31,521 bases of DNA from an uncultured Granulicatella sp. (GTDB lineage Bacteria > Bacillota > Bacilli > Lactobacillales > Aerococcaceae). The position numbers and the translations under genes are program-made. The notes under the pieces are model-generated. The model did no database searches. It had not been told where the DNA came from and saw only the letters and a list, made by a program, of their open reading frames with translations. Location: assembly GCF_938030755.1 (NCBI RefSeq), contig NZ_CALHIF010000020.1, forward strand, positions 1-31,521. The letters are read 5' to 3'. Below are positions 7,900 through 15,256 of the stretch, one piece after another. How positions within the stretch are numbered: position 1 is the first letter of the stretch; each line of letters opens with the position of its first letter.

Positions 7900-8535
7900 T
7901 TATTGTAACATAGTTCCTAAAAAATTCAGAATAAAATGCGGTTCTCTCTCTTGAGAGGAGATACTTGAAAGGGCGCGCTTAATTTTACTTTCTGCTTGTT
8001 CTCGTTGAATCTGATACTTTTGAAGAATTTGCAAAAAGACTTCTTCCCCTAATGAGAGATTCTGAACTTCCATCTCCATTTCATAGTCCACTTTTCCGTT
8101 ATAGTAACTTTCATCTAGAACAAGCCATTCGTTACTAGATAAGGGACCTTCAAATCGATGAGTGGTTAATAGAGCAGTTTGTTCGACTTTTTCGATAAAG
8201 ACTCCATTACTTTCTAATGCTTCTTTAATGGATAAAGGAAGTGTGAATTGTTTTTGTTCATTGTATTGATGAAGCATTTCAACAGGCATTTCATGAGTGA
8301 ATTCTAATACTTCTAGACTGGATTGAGGGATTTTTAAAGTGATTTCTCCAATGCTTTTCCCCTCAACAATTCGGATACGTAAAGCCATTTTATGAGATTG
8401 GAGGATTCCATCCCAATCATAATAACTATTGGTTTGGGTAATCTCTTTAGTTAAGAGGGACTTAAAATCCTCTAGAAGCGAATGATATTGGCTTTTGGTC
8501 AGTAAATTTTTAAATTCTCTTTCTACTTGAAACAA
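7900..8535 (-). CDS. yjbK: CYTH-domain triphosphatase (YjbK family)
   Basis: 211-aa CYTH protein. The defining ExExK signature is near the N-terminus (EREFK, residues 5-9), followed by the expected alternating charged strands such as ALRIRI, GEITLKI, EMEMEV. Members bind triphosphate groups in a beta tunnel with divalent metal; several are inorganic triphosphatases or thiamine-triphosphatases. The B. subtilis YjbK substrate is not firmly assigned, so inorganic triphosphate is an inference. The start is a TTG at 8535 with GGGGG seven bases upstream. It is co-transcribed with spxH (40 bases apart) and divergent from relQ. Confidence 0.85.
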   Translation of the reverse strand: MFQVEREFKNLLTKSQYHSLLEDFKSLLTKEITQTNSYYDWDGILQSHKMALRIRIVEGKSIGEITLKIPQSSLEVLEFTHEMPVEMLHQYNEQKQFTLPLSIKEALESNGVFIEKVEQTALLTTHRFEGPLSSNEWLVLDESYYNGKVDYEMEMEVQNLSLGEEVFLQILQKYQIQREQAESKIKRALSSISSQEREPHFILNFLGTMLQ

Positions 8536-8625
8536 TTATATTCCCCCTTCAGCATTCTATTGTATCTCAAAATCATCGATATTTGAAAAAAATCGCATTA
8601 ATTAGTCAAGCTTTTACATAAAATA

Positions 8626-8634
8626 TGGTATGAT
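8626..8634 (+). promoter_or_regulatory. Extended -10 promoter of the relQ-nadK-rluD-mgtE operon
   Basis: TGGTATGAT (TGn plus TATGAT) 34 bases before the relQ start. No good -35 is seen, as is normal for extended -10 promoters. Confidence 0.55.
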
Positions 8635-8667
8635 AGAGAACGGAAATGAAAAAAAGTAGGTGGAAAT

Positions 8668-9336
8668 ATGGAAAAGTTGGAAACGCCGCTTGTTGAAGAT
8701 TGGGAAGCCTTTCTAGCTCCGTATTATCAAGCAATTGAAGAATTAAAAATTAAATTAAAAGGGATACGTCGTCAGTTTCGTCAGGAAGGAAGACATGCTC
8801 CGATTGAATTTATCACAGGCCGAGTGAAGACTCCAGAAAGTATTCTAGAAAAGATGCAAGTTCGTAATATTCCTAGAGAAGAATTCCTCGAAGGCGTGCA
8901 AGATATTGCTGGACTTCGTATTATGTGTCAATTTGTAGATGATATTTATGAAGTTGTTCGTCTGATTCGTCAAAGAAACGACTTTGAAATCATGATTGAA
9001 CGAGATTATATTCAAAATAAAAAGGCAAGTGGATATCGATCTTACCACCTTGTGCTGGAGTATCCTGTTCAACGAATTGAAGGGGAAACGAAGATATTAG
9101 TAGAAATTCAAATTCGTACACTAGCAATGAATTTCTGGGCAACGATTGAACACTCTTTAAACTATAAATATAAAGGAGAATTCCCTGAAGCGATTCACGA
9201 CAGATTAGAGCGCGCAGCGGAAGCAGCCTTTTTACTGGATGAGGAGATGTCAGAAATCAGAGAGGAAATTCAGGAAGCGCAGTATATTTTTGCAATCTGT
9301 AAGGAAAATCAAAGAAAAAGAAAGAAACGGAGGTAG
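8668..9336 (+). CDS. relQ: Small alarmone synthetase RelQ (GTP pyrophosphokinase YjbM)
   Basis: 222-aa single-domain (p)ppGpp synthetase. It transfers pyrophosphate from ATP to GDP/GTP and has no hydrolase, TGS or ACT domain, so it is a small alarmone synthetase and not RelA. Synthetase motifs are visible: GRVKTPESILEKM, QDIAGLRIMC, YIQNKKASGYRSYHLVL (G-loop region) and VEIQIRTLAMNFWATIEHSLNYKY. The position 3 bases upstream of nadK and divergent from yjbK matches B. subtilis YjbM (SasB/RelQ). The start ATG follows GTAGGTGG. The C-terminus is a basic tail (RKRKKRR). Confidence 0.93.
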   Translation: MEKLETPLVEDWEAFLAPYYQAIEELKIKLKGIRRQFRQEGRHAPIEFITGRVKTPESILEKMQVRNIPREEFLEGVQDIAGLRIMCQFVDDIYEVVRLIRQRNDFEIMIERDYIQNKKASGYRSYHLVLEYPVQRIEGETKILVEIQIRTLAMNFWATIEHSLNYKYKGEFPEAIHDRLERAAEAAFLLDEEMSEIREEIQEAQYIFAICKENQRKRKKRR

Positions 9337-9339
9337 GTC

Positions 9340-10167
9340 ATGAAAGTCGGTTTATATGGAAATCAATCGGAAAAAACGAAAGAAGTCATGAATGCCTTCG
9401 ACCGCCTATGTCAAGAAGGGTGTTTTGAGCGTAATGACGAGCATCCTGATGTCGTTATTACGGTTGGCGGAGATGGAACGCTTTTAGGGGCCTTTCATCA
9501 TTACCGCAATCAATTAGCTAGTATCCGTTTTGTGGCTATTCATACAGGCCACTTAGGATTTTACACGGATTGGCGTAACTTCGAAGTAGACCAATTAATC
9601 CAGTCATTGAAACAAGACAAAGGAGAACATGTGAGCTATCCATTGCTCGACGTGAAAGTAAAGTTCAAAAGCGGAGATATCATTCGCTATGCAGCTTTGA
9701 ATGAGGCCACCTTACGTAAAGTGAATGGCACGCTTTTATGCGAAGTATATATTAATGATGAATTATTCGAAAATTTCCGTGGAGATGGGCTTTGTGTGGC
9801 AACTCCAACTGGATCAACAGGTCTAAGCAAGTCTCTAGGGGGAGCCGTTGTGCATCCACGTGCAGAAGTGATGCAGATGACAGAGATGGCGTCGATTAAT
9901 AATCGTGTGTATCGTACACTGAGTTCGCCAATGATTTTTGCGAAAGATAATGTCTTAACACTACGTCCTGAAAGTAAAGAGGGCATGGTGATGGCGATTG
10001 ACCATTTAACGTATGATGGGAATGAGATAGAGGAAATTCAATTAAAAATTAGCAATGAACGTATTTCATTTGCGGCTTACAGACATACTCCATTCTGGGA
10101 TCGTGTGGAAGATGCATTTATCGGTTCGCGTGAAGTGAATTGCCGTGGAAATGAGGAAGTCCGTTGA
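9340..10167 (+). CDS. nadK: NAD kinase
   Basis: 275-aa ATP/polyphosphate-NAD kinase making NADP+. The catalytic GGDGT motif is at residues 43-47 (D45), followed by the NE of ALNEATL and the glycine-rich ATPTGSTGLSKSLGG loop. The length equals B. subtilis NadF (PpnKA). The ATG follows CGGAGGTAGGTC and lies three bases after relQ; the stop overlaps the rluD start by four bases, so translational coupling is likely. The pairing with an alarmone synthetase is widely conserved in Bacillota. Confidence 0.95.
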   Translation: MKVGLYGNQSEKTKEVMNAFDRLCQEGCFERNDEHPDVVITVGGDGTLLGAFHHYRNQLASIRFVAIHTGHLGFYTDWRNFEVDQLIQSLKQDKGEHVSYPLLDVKVKFKSGDIIRYAALNEATLRKVNGTLLCEVYINDELFENFRGDGLCVATPTGSTGLSKSLGGAVVHPRAEVMQMTEMASINNRVYRTLSSPMIFAKDNVLTLRPESKEGMVMAIDHLTYDGNEIEEIQLKISNERISFAAYRHTPFWDRVEDAFIGSREVNCRGNEEVR

Positions 10168-11057
10168 TTTTAACGTGGAATTACCCATACGAGTATCCGA
10201 TGATGATGCGTTCTTTTCTGCAAGAAGTGGGCATTTCAAGAACATTTTTAGCCCATGTCAAATCACACGGAGAATTACTTGTCAATGGCCGTCATGAGAT
10301 TGTGTTGAAAACACTCCGCCCTGGGGATGTCCTAACAATGGTGATTCCGCCATCTGGAGAACATGAAACGGTCATTTCAAGTGAAGTGCCGATTGATATT
10401 TTGTATGAGGATGATTATTTACTCATTATCAACAAACCGGTTGGAACGGCTTCAATTCCTTCAAAGTTACATCCGGATCACTCGATGGCCAATCGTGTGA
10501 AAGGATACTATAAAAGGCGTGGGTATGCAGATCAAATTACTCATGTGGTTACTCGCCTTGACCGCGATACAACAGGAGTGATGATGTTTGCCAAACACCG
10601 CGTTGTACATGCATGGATGGATCAAGCATTACGAGAAAAAACAATTCAAAAAAAATACTTAGCATTAGTACATGACACTTCAACTCTAGAAGCGCATGGA
10701 TTTATTGATGCCCCCATTGGACGACAAGAGGGATCTATTATTAATCGTTGTGTATCAGAAGATGGAAAACCTTCCTTAACCGAATATTGGAAGAGGGAAA
10801 CACTTGTTGGATCAGAACTTGTTGAGATTTTATTACACACTGGTCGTACGCATCAGATTCGTGTTCATTTCTCGTGGCTGGGGGCTCCGCTTGTGGGGGA
10901 TGATTTATATGGTGGGCTTAAAGACGAACTTTTAGACCGACAAGCTTTGCATTGTCACTCACTCACTTTTATTCATCCGATGACGAAAAAAGAACTGATC
11001 ATAGAAGCTCCACTCCCTAAAGATATGAGTCAGTGGATTGAAGCGCATAAGAAGTAA
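10164..11057 (+). CDS. RluA/RluD-family pseudouridine synthase
   Basis: 297-aa pseudouridine synthase that isomerises uridine in RNA. The catalytic motif RLDRDTTG (catalytic D133) is intact, with the later conserved HTGRTHQIRVH and GAPLVGDDLYG. The N-terminal 60 residues form an S4-like RNA-binding region (FLQEVGISRTFL, LVNGR). It corresponds in position to B. subtilis YjbO. The target site (23S rRNA or tRNA) cannot be read from sequence. The start is a TTG overlapping the nadK TGA (TTGA), with GAGGAAGTCCG upstream. Together with psuK-psuG at the other end of the window, the segment holds both making and recycling of pseudouridine. Confidence 0.88.
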   Translation: MILTWNYPYEYPMMMRSFLQEVGISRTFLAHVKSHGELLVNGRHEIVLKTLRPGDVLTMVIPPSGEHETVISSEVPIDILYEDDYLLIINKPVGTASIPSKLHPDHSMANRVKGYYKRRGYADQITHVVTRLDRDTTGVMMFAKHRVVHAWMDQALREKTIQKKYLALVHDTSTLEAHGFIDAPIGRQEGSIINRCVSEDGKPSLTEYWKRETLVGSELVEILLHTGRTHQIRVHFSWLGAPLVGDDLYGGLKDELLDRQALHCHSLTFIHPMTKKELIIEAPLPKDMSQWIEAHKK

Positions 11058-11074
11058 AGAGAGGAGAATCACCA

Positions 11075-12439
11075 TTGAGCGAAATCGTTTATGAATTTGA
11101 AGATATTTTAGAACAAATTCAACATACTTTAGCAACAGAAGATAAGCAGCAATTCAGAGAAATCTTCTTTGAAAACCATACTTATGATCAGGCACAAATT
11201 TACTTAAGTTTAACCTTAGAAGAGAGAAAGCTGGCTTACCAATATTTAACTCCTGAAGAGATGGCAATGGTATTCGAACTTTTAGAAGAAGACGTAGAAG
11301 ACGTGGAAGAGTATTTAAATGAAATGGACGAAGCCTATGCCTCACGAATGCTTGCGGAAATGTATTCTGATAATGCGGTAGACGTGTTAAAGCAAGTAGG
11401 GGAAGAAAATGTTCGTACATACTTGCGCTTGATGCCACATAAAACGGCAAGTGAACTCCGTCAATTATTAAACTACGAAGATGAAACTGCAGGGGCGATG
11501 ATGACGACAGAATTTATTGCCGTGCATGAATCTGATACATTAAAAACAGCGATGGCGACCGTTAAGCGATTTGCTGAAGATGCTGAAACCATCTACTATG
11601 TGTATGTTACTGACGATGAGAATCATTTAACCGGGATTCTTACATTGAAAGACTTAATCGTGAAACCTGATGAAAAGCTCGTCAAAGATATCATGATAGA
11701 CCGTGTCGTTACAGTGCACGTGAATGATGCGCAAGAAGAAGTAGCACAAACCATTAAAGACTACGACTTCCTCGCAATTCCCGTTGTAGACGATACGAAT
11801 ACGTTAGTTGGGATTATCACAGTCGATGATGCTCTAGATGTTATCGAAGAAGAAGCGACTAGTGACTATTCAGGTCTTGCCGGGGTAAACGTGGATGAAG
11901 CACACCAAGGCGTGTGGGCGGGAATTGTCAACCGTCTTCCGGGGATTGTGACGCTTCTGATTATGGGTACGGTGACAGCGGTCCTCTTTAGACATTATGA
12001 ACCGATTATTCAACAAGCAAGTATTTTTGCCATCTTTATTACGTTGATTACAGGTACGGCCGGGAATACAGGGACGCAATCTCTTGCGGTAGCGATTCGC
12101 AAGATTGGGCTTCATGAGGAAGAGCAGTCTTTCTGGAAAGTTCTCGTGCAAGAGGGGGCAACAGGATTTGGTATCGGGTTGATTTCCGGAGGGATGGTAT
12201 TCGGGATTGTAAGCCTATGGCTCGGTAGCATCGTTCTTGGGGGCATTATTGGCTTTGCGATGTTCGCTTCGATTTTCGTAGCGGCATTAACAGGGACTTG
12301 TATTCCATTTGCGTTGGAGAAATTCAACTTTGATCCGTCCATTGCCAGTGGACCATTTATTACAACCGTTAATGACTTAACATCTGTATTAGTTTACTTC
12401 ACGATTGTGAGTCAATTTATTTCAGTATATTTAGCATAA
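11075..12439 (+). CDS. mgtE: Magnesium transporter MgtE
   Basis: 454-aa magnesium channel. Domain order is typical: a cytosolic acidic superhelical MgtE_N domain (about residues 1-130), two CBS domains (about 135-262, containing GILTLKDLI and GIITVDDALDVI), a plug helix, and five membrane helices from about 285. The channel signature TGTAGNTGTQSLAVAIR is intact, as is the terminal SGPFITTVNDLTSVLVYF. In the family, magnesium binding between the N and CBS domains closes the pore. The start is TTG with GAGGAG eight bases upstream; no better ATG exists. It is 17 bases after the pseudouridine synthase and therefore likely the last gene of the relQ operon. Confidence 0.93.
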   Translation: MSEIVYEFEDILEQIQHTLATEDKQQFREIFFENHTYDQAQIYLSLTLEERKLAYQYLTPEEMAMVFELLEEDVEDVEEYLNEMDEAYASRMLAEMYSDNAVDVLKQVGEENVRTYLRLMPHKTASELRQLLNYEDETAGAMMTTEFIAVHESDTLKTAMATVKRFAEDAETIYYVYVTDDENHLTGILTLKDLIVKPDEKLVKDIMIDRVVTVHVNDAQEEVAQTIKDYDFLAIPVVDDTNTLVGIITVDDALDVIEEEATSDYSGLAGVNVDEAHQGVWAGIVNRLPGIVTLLIMGTVTAVLFRHYEPIIQQASIFAIFITLITGTAGNTGTQSLAVAIRKIGLHEEEQSFWKVLVQEGATGFGIGLISGGMVFGIVSLWLGSIVLGGIIGFAMFASIFVAALTGTCIPFALEKFNFDPSIASGPFITTVNDLTSVLVYFTIVSQFISVYLA

Positions 12440-12440
12440 T

Positions 12441-12491
12441 AAAAAACGATAAGGTGTACAGACGATTCTGTCTGTAACCTTATCGTTTTTT
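12441..12491. terminator. Bidirectional terminator between mgtE and the HAD phosphatase
   Basis: Stem AAAAAACGATAAGGT with its complement plus a second inner stem TACAGAC/GTCTGTA. A and T runs on both sides let it act on both strands. It overlaps the last codon of the minus-strand gene. Confidence 0.9.
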
Positions 12492-13320
12492 AAGCGCCTT
12501 TTTTCGTATCCGTTAGATTGAAGTATTCTTGTAGATATTTTGCCAATCCATTCTCGTCATTTGTGAATGGAGTAACGGCATTTGCGATGTTTTTCAATTC
12601 ATCGATTCCATTTTTCATCGCAACACCGTGTCCTGCGTATTCAATCATTTCTAAGTCGTTGTCTTCGTCACCAAAAGCAAGGATATTTTCTTGTTTAATG
12701 CCGTAGTAGCTTGATAAGTGCTCTAGTGCTTTTGCCTTATGAATGCCTGGTGAAATGACTTCTAGACATGGGAAGCTTCCACCCCAAGTACGGATTTCAA
12801 TCTCATTATCATAGCGGTCCAAGATTTTTGATTTAATCTCTTGTTGTTTGTCAATGTCAGAGAAGAGAGCAACGGCTGTTGGTTGTTCTTTGAGTTTTGT
12901 GTTTTTACCAATCACGATAGGCTTTTGGTCTTTTGGATAATATGGGCATTCAGGTAGTTCTTCCATATCTGAATACACCAGTTCCGTTCCTTCGACCATT
13001 AAGTAATCGACCGGTAGCGTTTTGTTAAAGGCCACTAAATCAAGTACGAATTCTGAATCGAGTGTGATGTGATATTTTCCATCCCATTCCGGCATCCCTG
13101 GAATATGGCAGAGGGCACCGTTGAAGTTTGCGATTGGGCCACCTAAGTTTAGTTGGTCGTAATATTGTTTTGAATTACGGTAAGGGCGACCAGTGACAAT
13201 GGCTACCTCATGGCCTAAGTTTTTTACGGCATGAAGGGTTTCAATGGTTTCTTGTGTCAGTTCTGAATTGTTGTTTAATGTAGTTCCATCAAGGTCGATG
13301 GCAATAAGTTTCTTTTCCAT
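12490..13320 (-). CDS. HAD phosphatase, Cof type (YitU-like)
   Basis: 276-aa HAD superfamily IIB hydrolase. Motif I DLDGT (D9, D11) is at the N-terminus, motif II VTGRP at about residue 43, and motif IV FGDEDNDLEMI near the C-terminus; a large C2 cap lies between. These enzymes dephosphorylate small phosphorylated metabolites. The neighbours are YitV-like and YitW-like genes, and B. subtilis yitU-yitV-yitW are adjacent, so this may be the YitU counterpart (a phosphatase of the riboflavin pathway intermediate in B. subtilis). That specificity is inference; sugar-phosphate phosphatase is an equal alternative. The ATG at 13320 has GGAG seven bases upstream; an in-frame TTG five codons earlier is less likely. 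Confidence 0.85.
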   Translation of the reverse strand: MEKKLIAIDLDGTTLNNNSELTQETIETLHAVKNLGHEVAIVTGRPYRNSKQYYDQLNLGGPIANFNGALCHIPGMPEWDGKYHITLDSEFVLDLVAFNKTLPVDYLMVEGTELVYSDMEELPECPYYPKDQKPIVIGKNTKLKEQPTAVALFSDIDKQQEIKSKILDRYDNEIEIRTWGGSFPCLEVISPGIHKAKALEHLSSYYGIKQENILAFGDEDNDLEMIEYAGHGVAMKNGIDELKNIANAVTPFTNDENGLAKYLQEYFNLTDTKKGA

Positions 13321-13358
13321 TCTTTCTCCTTTCAAAGTGGTTTTCTAAAAGCAGAAAC

Positions 13359-13387
13359 TTGTTTTCAAAGTTTCCATCAAGTACAAT
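13359..13387 (+). promoter_or_regulatory. Promoter of the YitV-like/YitW-like pair
   Basis: -35 TTGTTT, 17-bp spacer, -10 TACAAT; about 49 bases before the start codon. Confidence 0.55.
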
Positions 13388-13435
13388 ATCTGTATAAGTT
13401 TACCATATTTTTGATTAAATAAGAAAGAGGAAGTT

Positions 13436-14197
13436 ATGATTCAAATTGATTATCGTGAAGTAAATGGTGTTCCATATGCTGAAGTAGTGGATGCATCATT
13501 AAAAGACAAAGCAATCCCAATTGTTGTATTTTATCATGGTTGGACAGGTAGCAAAGACCGTGTGGTAACCATTGGAGTCGAACTAGCCAAGCGTGGAATG
13601 CGCGCGATTTTACCAGACCAACTCTTACACGGAGACCGTGGTGTGCATCTAATTGGCGGCGAAATCTGGGAAATTGTAGCCAATAATATTAAAGAACTTC
13701 CTATTATAAAAGAAGAAATGAGACAACGCGGGCTTTTAGACGAAGCGAAATTTGGTGTATCTGGTTTAAGTATGGGTGGTATTTCAACATACGCGTTGTT
13801 CAATCAATATCCCGATATTACAGCAGCAGCGAGTTTAATGGGGAATGCGGATCCTGCTCGTTTTGCTAAATGGACGATTTCATCGGTTTGGATGACAGGA
13901 GCTACACAGGAGCAATGTGACGCGCTAGAAGCAGAAATTGAAAAGAACAAAGCCTTCTTAGATGCAATGGCGCTTGCGAAACATCCGGAACGTATTAATG
14001 GACGTCCGTTATTCTTATGGCATGGAACTGCAGATGATAAAGTACCATATGAATTGAATAAAGAATTTTATGAAACCATTAAAGACGAACCATATGCGAA
14101 AAATGTAGAGTGGCATGAAACACCAGGTCAAGGGCATATTGTGCCACATCAAGTGTTTGAAGATGTTGCTGACTTTTTCCAAAGAGTATTTCAATAG
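13436..14197 (+). CDS. Alpha/beta hydrolase, YitV-like esterase
   Basis: 253-aa single-domain alpha/beta hydrolase without signal peptide. The nucleophile elbow GLSMG places the serine at S112; FYHGWTGSKD provides the oxyanion region. The acid and base are probably the aspartate of HGTADDKVPY and the histidine of GQGHIVPH near the C-terminus. Length and motifs fit the YitV/YjfP esterase group, and the next gene is the YitW homologue, as in B. subtilis. The substrate is unknown. The ATG follows AGAGGAAGTT. Confidence 0.85.
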   Translation: MIQIDYREVNGVPYAEVVDASLKDKAIPIVVFYHGWTGSKDRVVTIGVELAKRGMRAILPDQLLHGDRGVHLIGGEIWEIVANNIKELPIIKEEMRQRGLLDEAKFGVSGLSMGGISTYALFNQYPDITAAASLMGNADPARFAKWTISSVWMTGATQEQCDALEAEIEKNKAFLDAMALAKHPERINGRPLFLWHGTADDKVPYELNKEFYETIKDEPYAKNVEWHETPGQGHIVPHQVFEDVADFFQRVFQ

Positions 14198-14208
14198 GAG
14201 AGTAGAAG

Positions 14209-14538
14209 ATGACAGAAGAAAATAAAAATGCTGCAGAAGTAATGCAAGAGAAGATTTTAGAAGCGTTAGAAACAGTAATTGACCCAGAGCTTGGAATTGA
14301 TATTGTAAATCTTGGATTGATTTATCGAGTAGACTTGAATGAAGAAGGGCATTGCCAAGTGGATATGACGCTGACGACAATGGGTTGCCCGCTAGCGGAT
14401 ATTATTACAGATGAGATTCATCGTGCGTTAGCAGAGATTGAAGAAGTGAAAACTATTGATGTGAAATTAGTTTGGTATCCAGCATGGAGCCCAGATAGAA
14501 TGTCACGTTATGCAAGAATTGCGTTGGGTATTAGATAA
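14209..14538 (+). CDS. MIP18/SufT-family protein (YitW-like)
   Basis: 109-aa DUF59/MIP18 protein. The family core is visible: VIDPELGIDIVNLGLIY near residue 24 and TTMGCPLADII with the conserved cysteine. Family members (SufT, PaaD, MIP18) help assemble or deliver iron-sulfur clusters; a role in Fe-S maturation is likely but not shown for YitW itself. It starts 11 bases after the YitV-like gene, with AGGAGAGTAGAAG upstream, and ends at a strong terminator. Confidence 0.88.
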   Translation: MTEENKNAAEVMQEKILEALETVIDPELGIDIVNLGLIYRVDLNEEGHCQVDMTLTTMGCPLADIITDEIHRALAEIEEVKTIDVKLVWYPAWSPDRMSRYARIALGIR

Positions 14539-14541
14539 GAC

Positions 14542-14570
14542 AAAATCCCCACAGATGTGGGGATTTTTTT
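14542..14570 (+). terminator. Terminator of the YitV/YitW pair
   Basis: AAAATCCCCACA / TGTGGGGATTTT stem with a run of seven T. Confidence 0.92.
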
Positions 14571-14610
14571 GTGCAATAAAATAAATTCTGTCAGATAAAT
14601 ACGTATGGTG

Positions 14611-14632
14611 AAATTATCATATATGATAATTT
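14611..14632. promoter_or_regulatory. 22-bp perfect palindrome, possible operator
   Basis: Half-site AAATTATCATA followed directly by its exact complement, in an AT-rich stretch with no gene. It contains ATTATCA and TGATAAT, the half-sites of a Fur box, but in the opposite order. It lies about 20 bases upstream of the hairpin series that leads into the 80-nt element, so it could also be part of that element's promoter region. Confidence 0.4.
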
Positions 14633-14687
14633 TCGAGGTGCATTTAGGGGGGTGAGTTGGATGTAGTGGGGTAAGGCGGCTCACATC

Positions 14688-14767
14688 GCGCAGGGGTTTA
14701 TTGACTTTCTTTTCATCGCTCGCGATTCAAGAAAGTCTAATAAACTTTGCGGGCGAAAGACTACGAA
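14688..14767 (+). repeat. Covarying 80-nt hairpin element, copy A
   Basis: Layout: GCGCAG-GG, stem GTTTATT + GACTTTCT, loop beginning TTTC with an inner ATCG-CTCG-CGAT hairpin, then AGAAAGTC, a bulged T (14738), AATAAAC, and the tail TTTGCGGGCGAAAGA-CT-ACGAA. Outer pairing CGCA (14689-14692) with TGCG (14748-14751) closes a GGG/TT internal loop. It matches copy B at 31440-31519 base for base in length and fold, but with different stem sequences. Confidence 0.75.
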
Positions 14768-14770
14768 GCA

Positions 14771-14797
14771 GAAAAACCTCACACTGTGAGGTTTTTC
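14771..14797. terminator. Bidirectional terminator between copy A and the unknown minus-strand gene
   Basis: AAAAACCTCAC-ACT-GTGAGGTTTTT. It can end the minus-strand gene at 14817 and any plus-strand RNA from copy A. Confidence 0.85.
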
Positions 14798-14816
14798 TTG
14801 TCTTCTGTCTTTCTGC

Positions 14817-15122
14817 CTAGTCTTCTCCAGGTCTCATAGGTCTCTTGTACTTACTTTTTGATTCTTGTCGGATGATGGTATGTGGGGATTTGCGGCCCGC
14901 GTTTGAGTTTCGAAAGAGCATTTGCATTTTTTCATCGTCGAAGAGTTCTAAGTTTTGATCGACAAAGTGACTCGCATCTGCTTTCCAATCCGAATGATAG
15001 TAATTAAATAATTCGGCCATAGCGACAGTTTTGTCGGTGGCGCTCCCTTTAAATTCAGGGTCTGTTACATCGGTTAAGTATTGTTGCATTTTTGCAATTC
15101 TATTTTTATCAAAATCTGCCAT
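14817..15122 (-). CDS. Small hypothetical protein
   Basis: 101-aa protein I do not recognise. It is charged, lacks cysteine, has no signal peptide or membrane segment, and ends in a basic tail rich in K, R and P (KSKYKRPMRPGED). The N-terminal two thirds look helical and acidic, for example LFNYYHSDWKADASHF. The ATG has AAGAGG about eight bases upstream, and the gene ends just before a terminator, so it is very probably real. It is divergent from the MATE exporter, which gives no functional hint. It is probably cytosolic. Confidence 0.7.
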   Translation of the reverse strand: MADFDKNRIAKMQQYLTDVTDPEFKGSATDKTVAMAELFNYYHSDWKADASHFVDQNLELFDDEKMQMLFRNSNAGRKSPHTIIRQESKSKYKRPMRPGED

Positions 15123-15256
15123 AGGATTCGCCTCTTTTCAGTCCTATTTTAGCATAGAAGCTATTTTCTTAAAAGAAATTTTTTCAAACCCCTGTTCATT
15201 TAAGTTGGAATGTTTTATACTGTTACTTGCTAATTTTTTGAAGAGGAGGGTGTCTG

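Larger units (their letters stand above)
14652..14797 (+). ncRNA. Candidate structured RNA with terminator, carrying copy A of the 80-nt element
   Basis: The gene-free stretch 14571-14816 holds a GTGAG/CTCAC hairpin (14652-14684), the 80-nt element (14688-14767) and a terminator (14771-14797) in that order on the plus strand. No protein-coding frame is evident and the next gene is convergent. That order suggests a stand-alone RNA. I could not find a convincing -10/-35 pair, so transcription is inferred. Confidence 0.45.

Noticed and set aside
14613..14630. Fur box
   Set aside because: The half-sites are present but reversed relative to TGATAAT-N-ATTATCA, and no iron gene follows.
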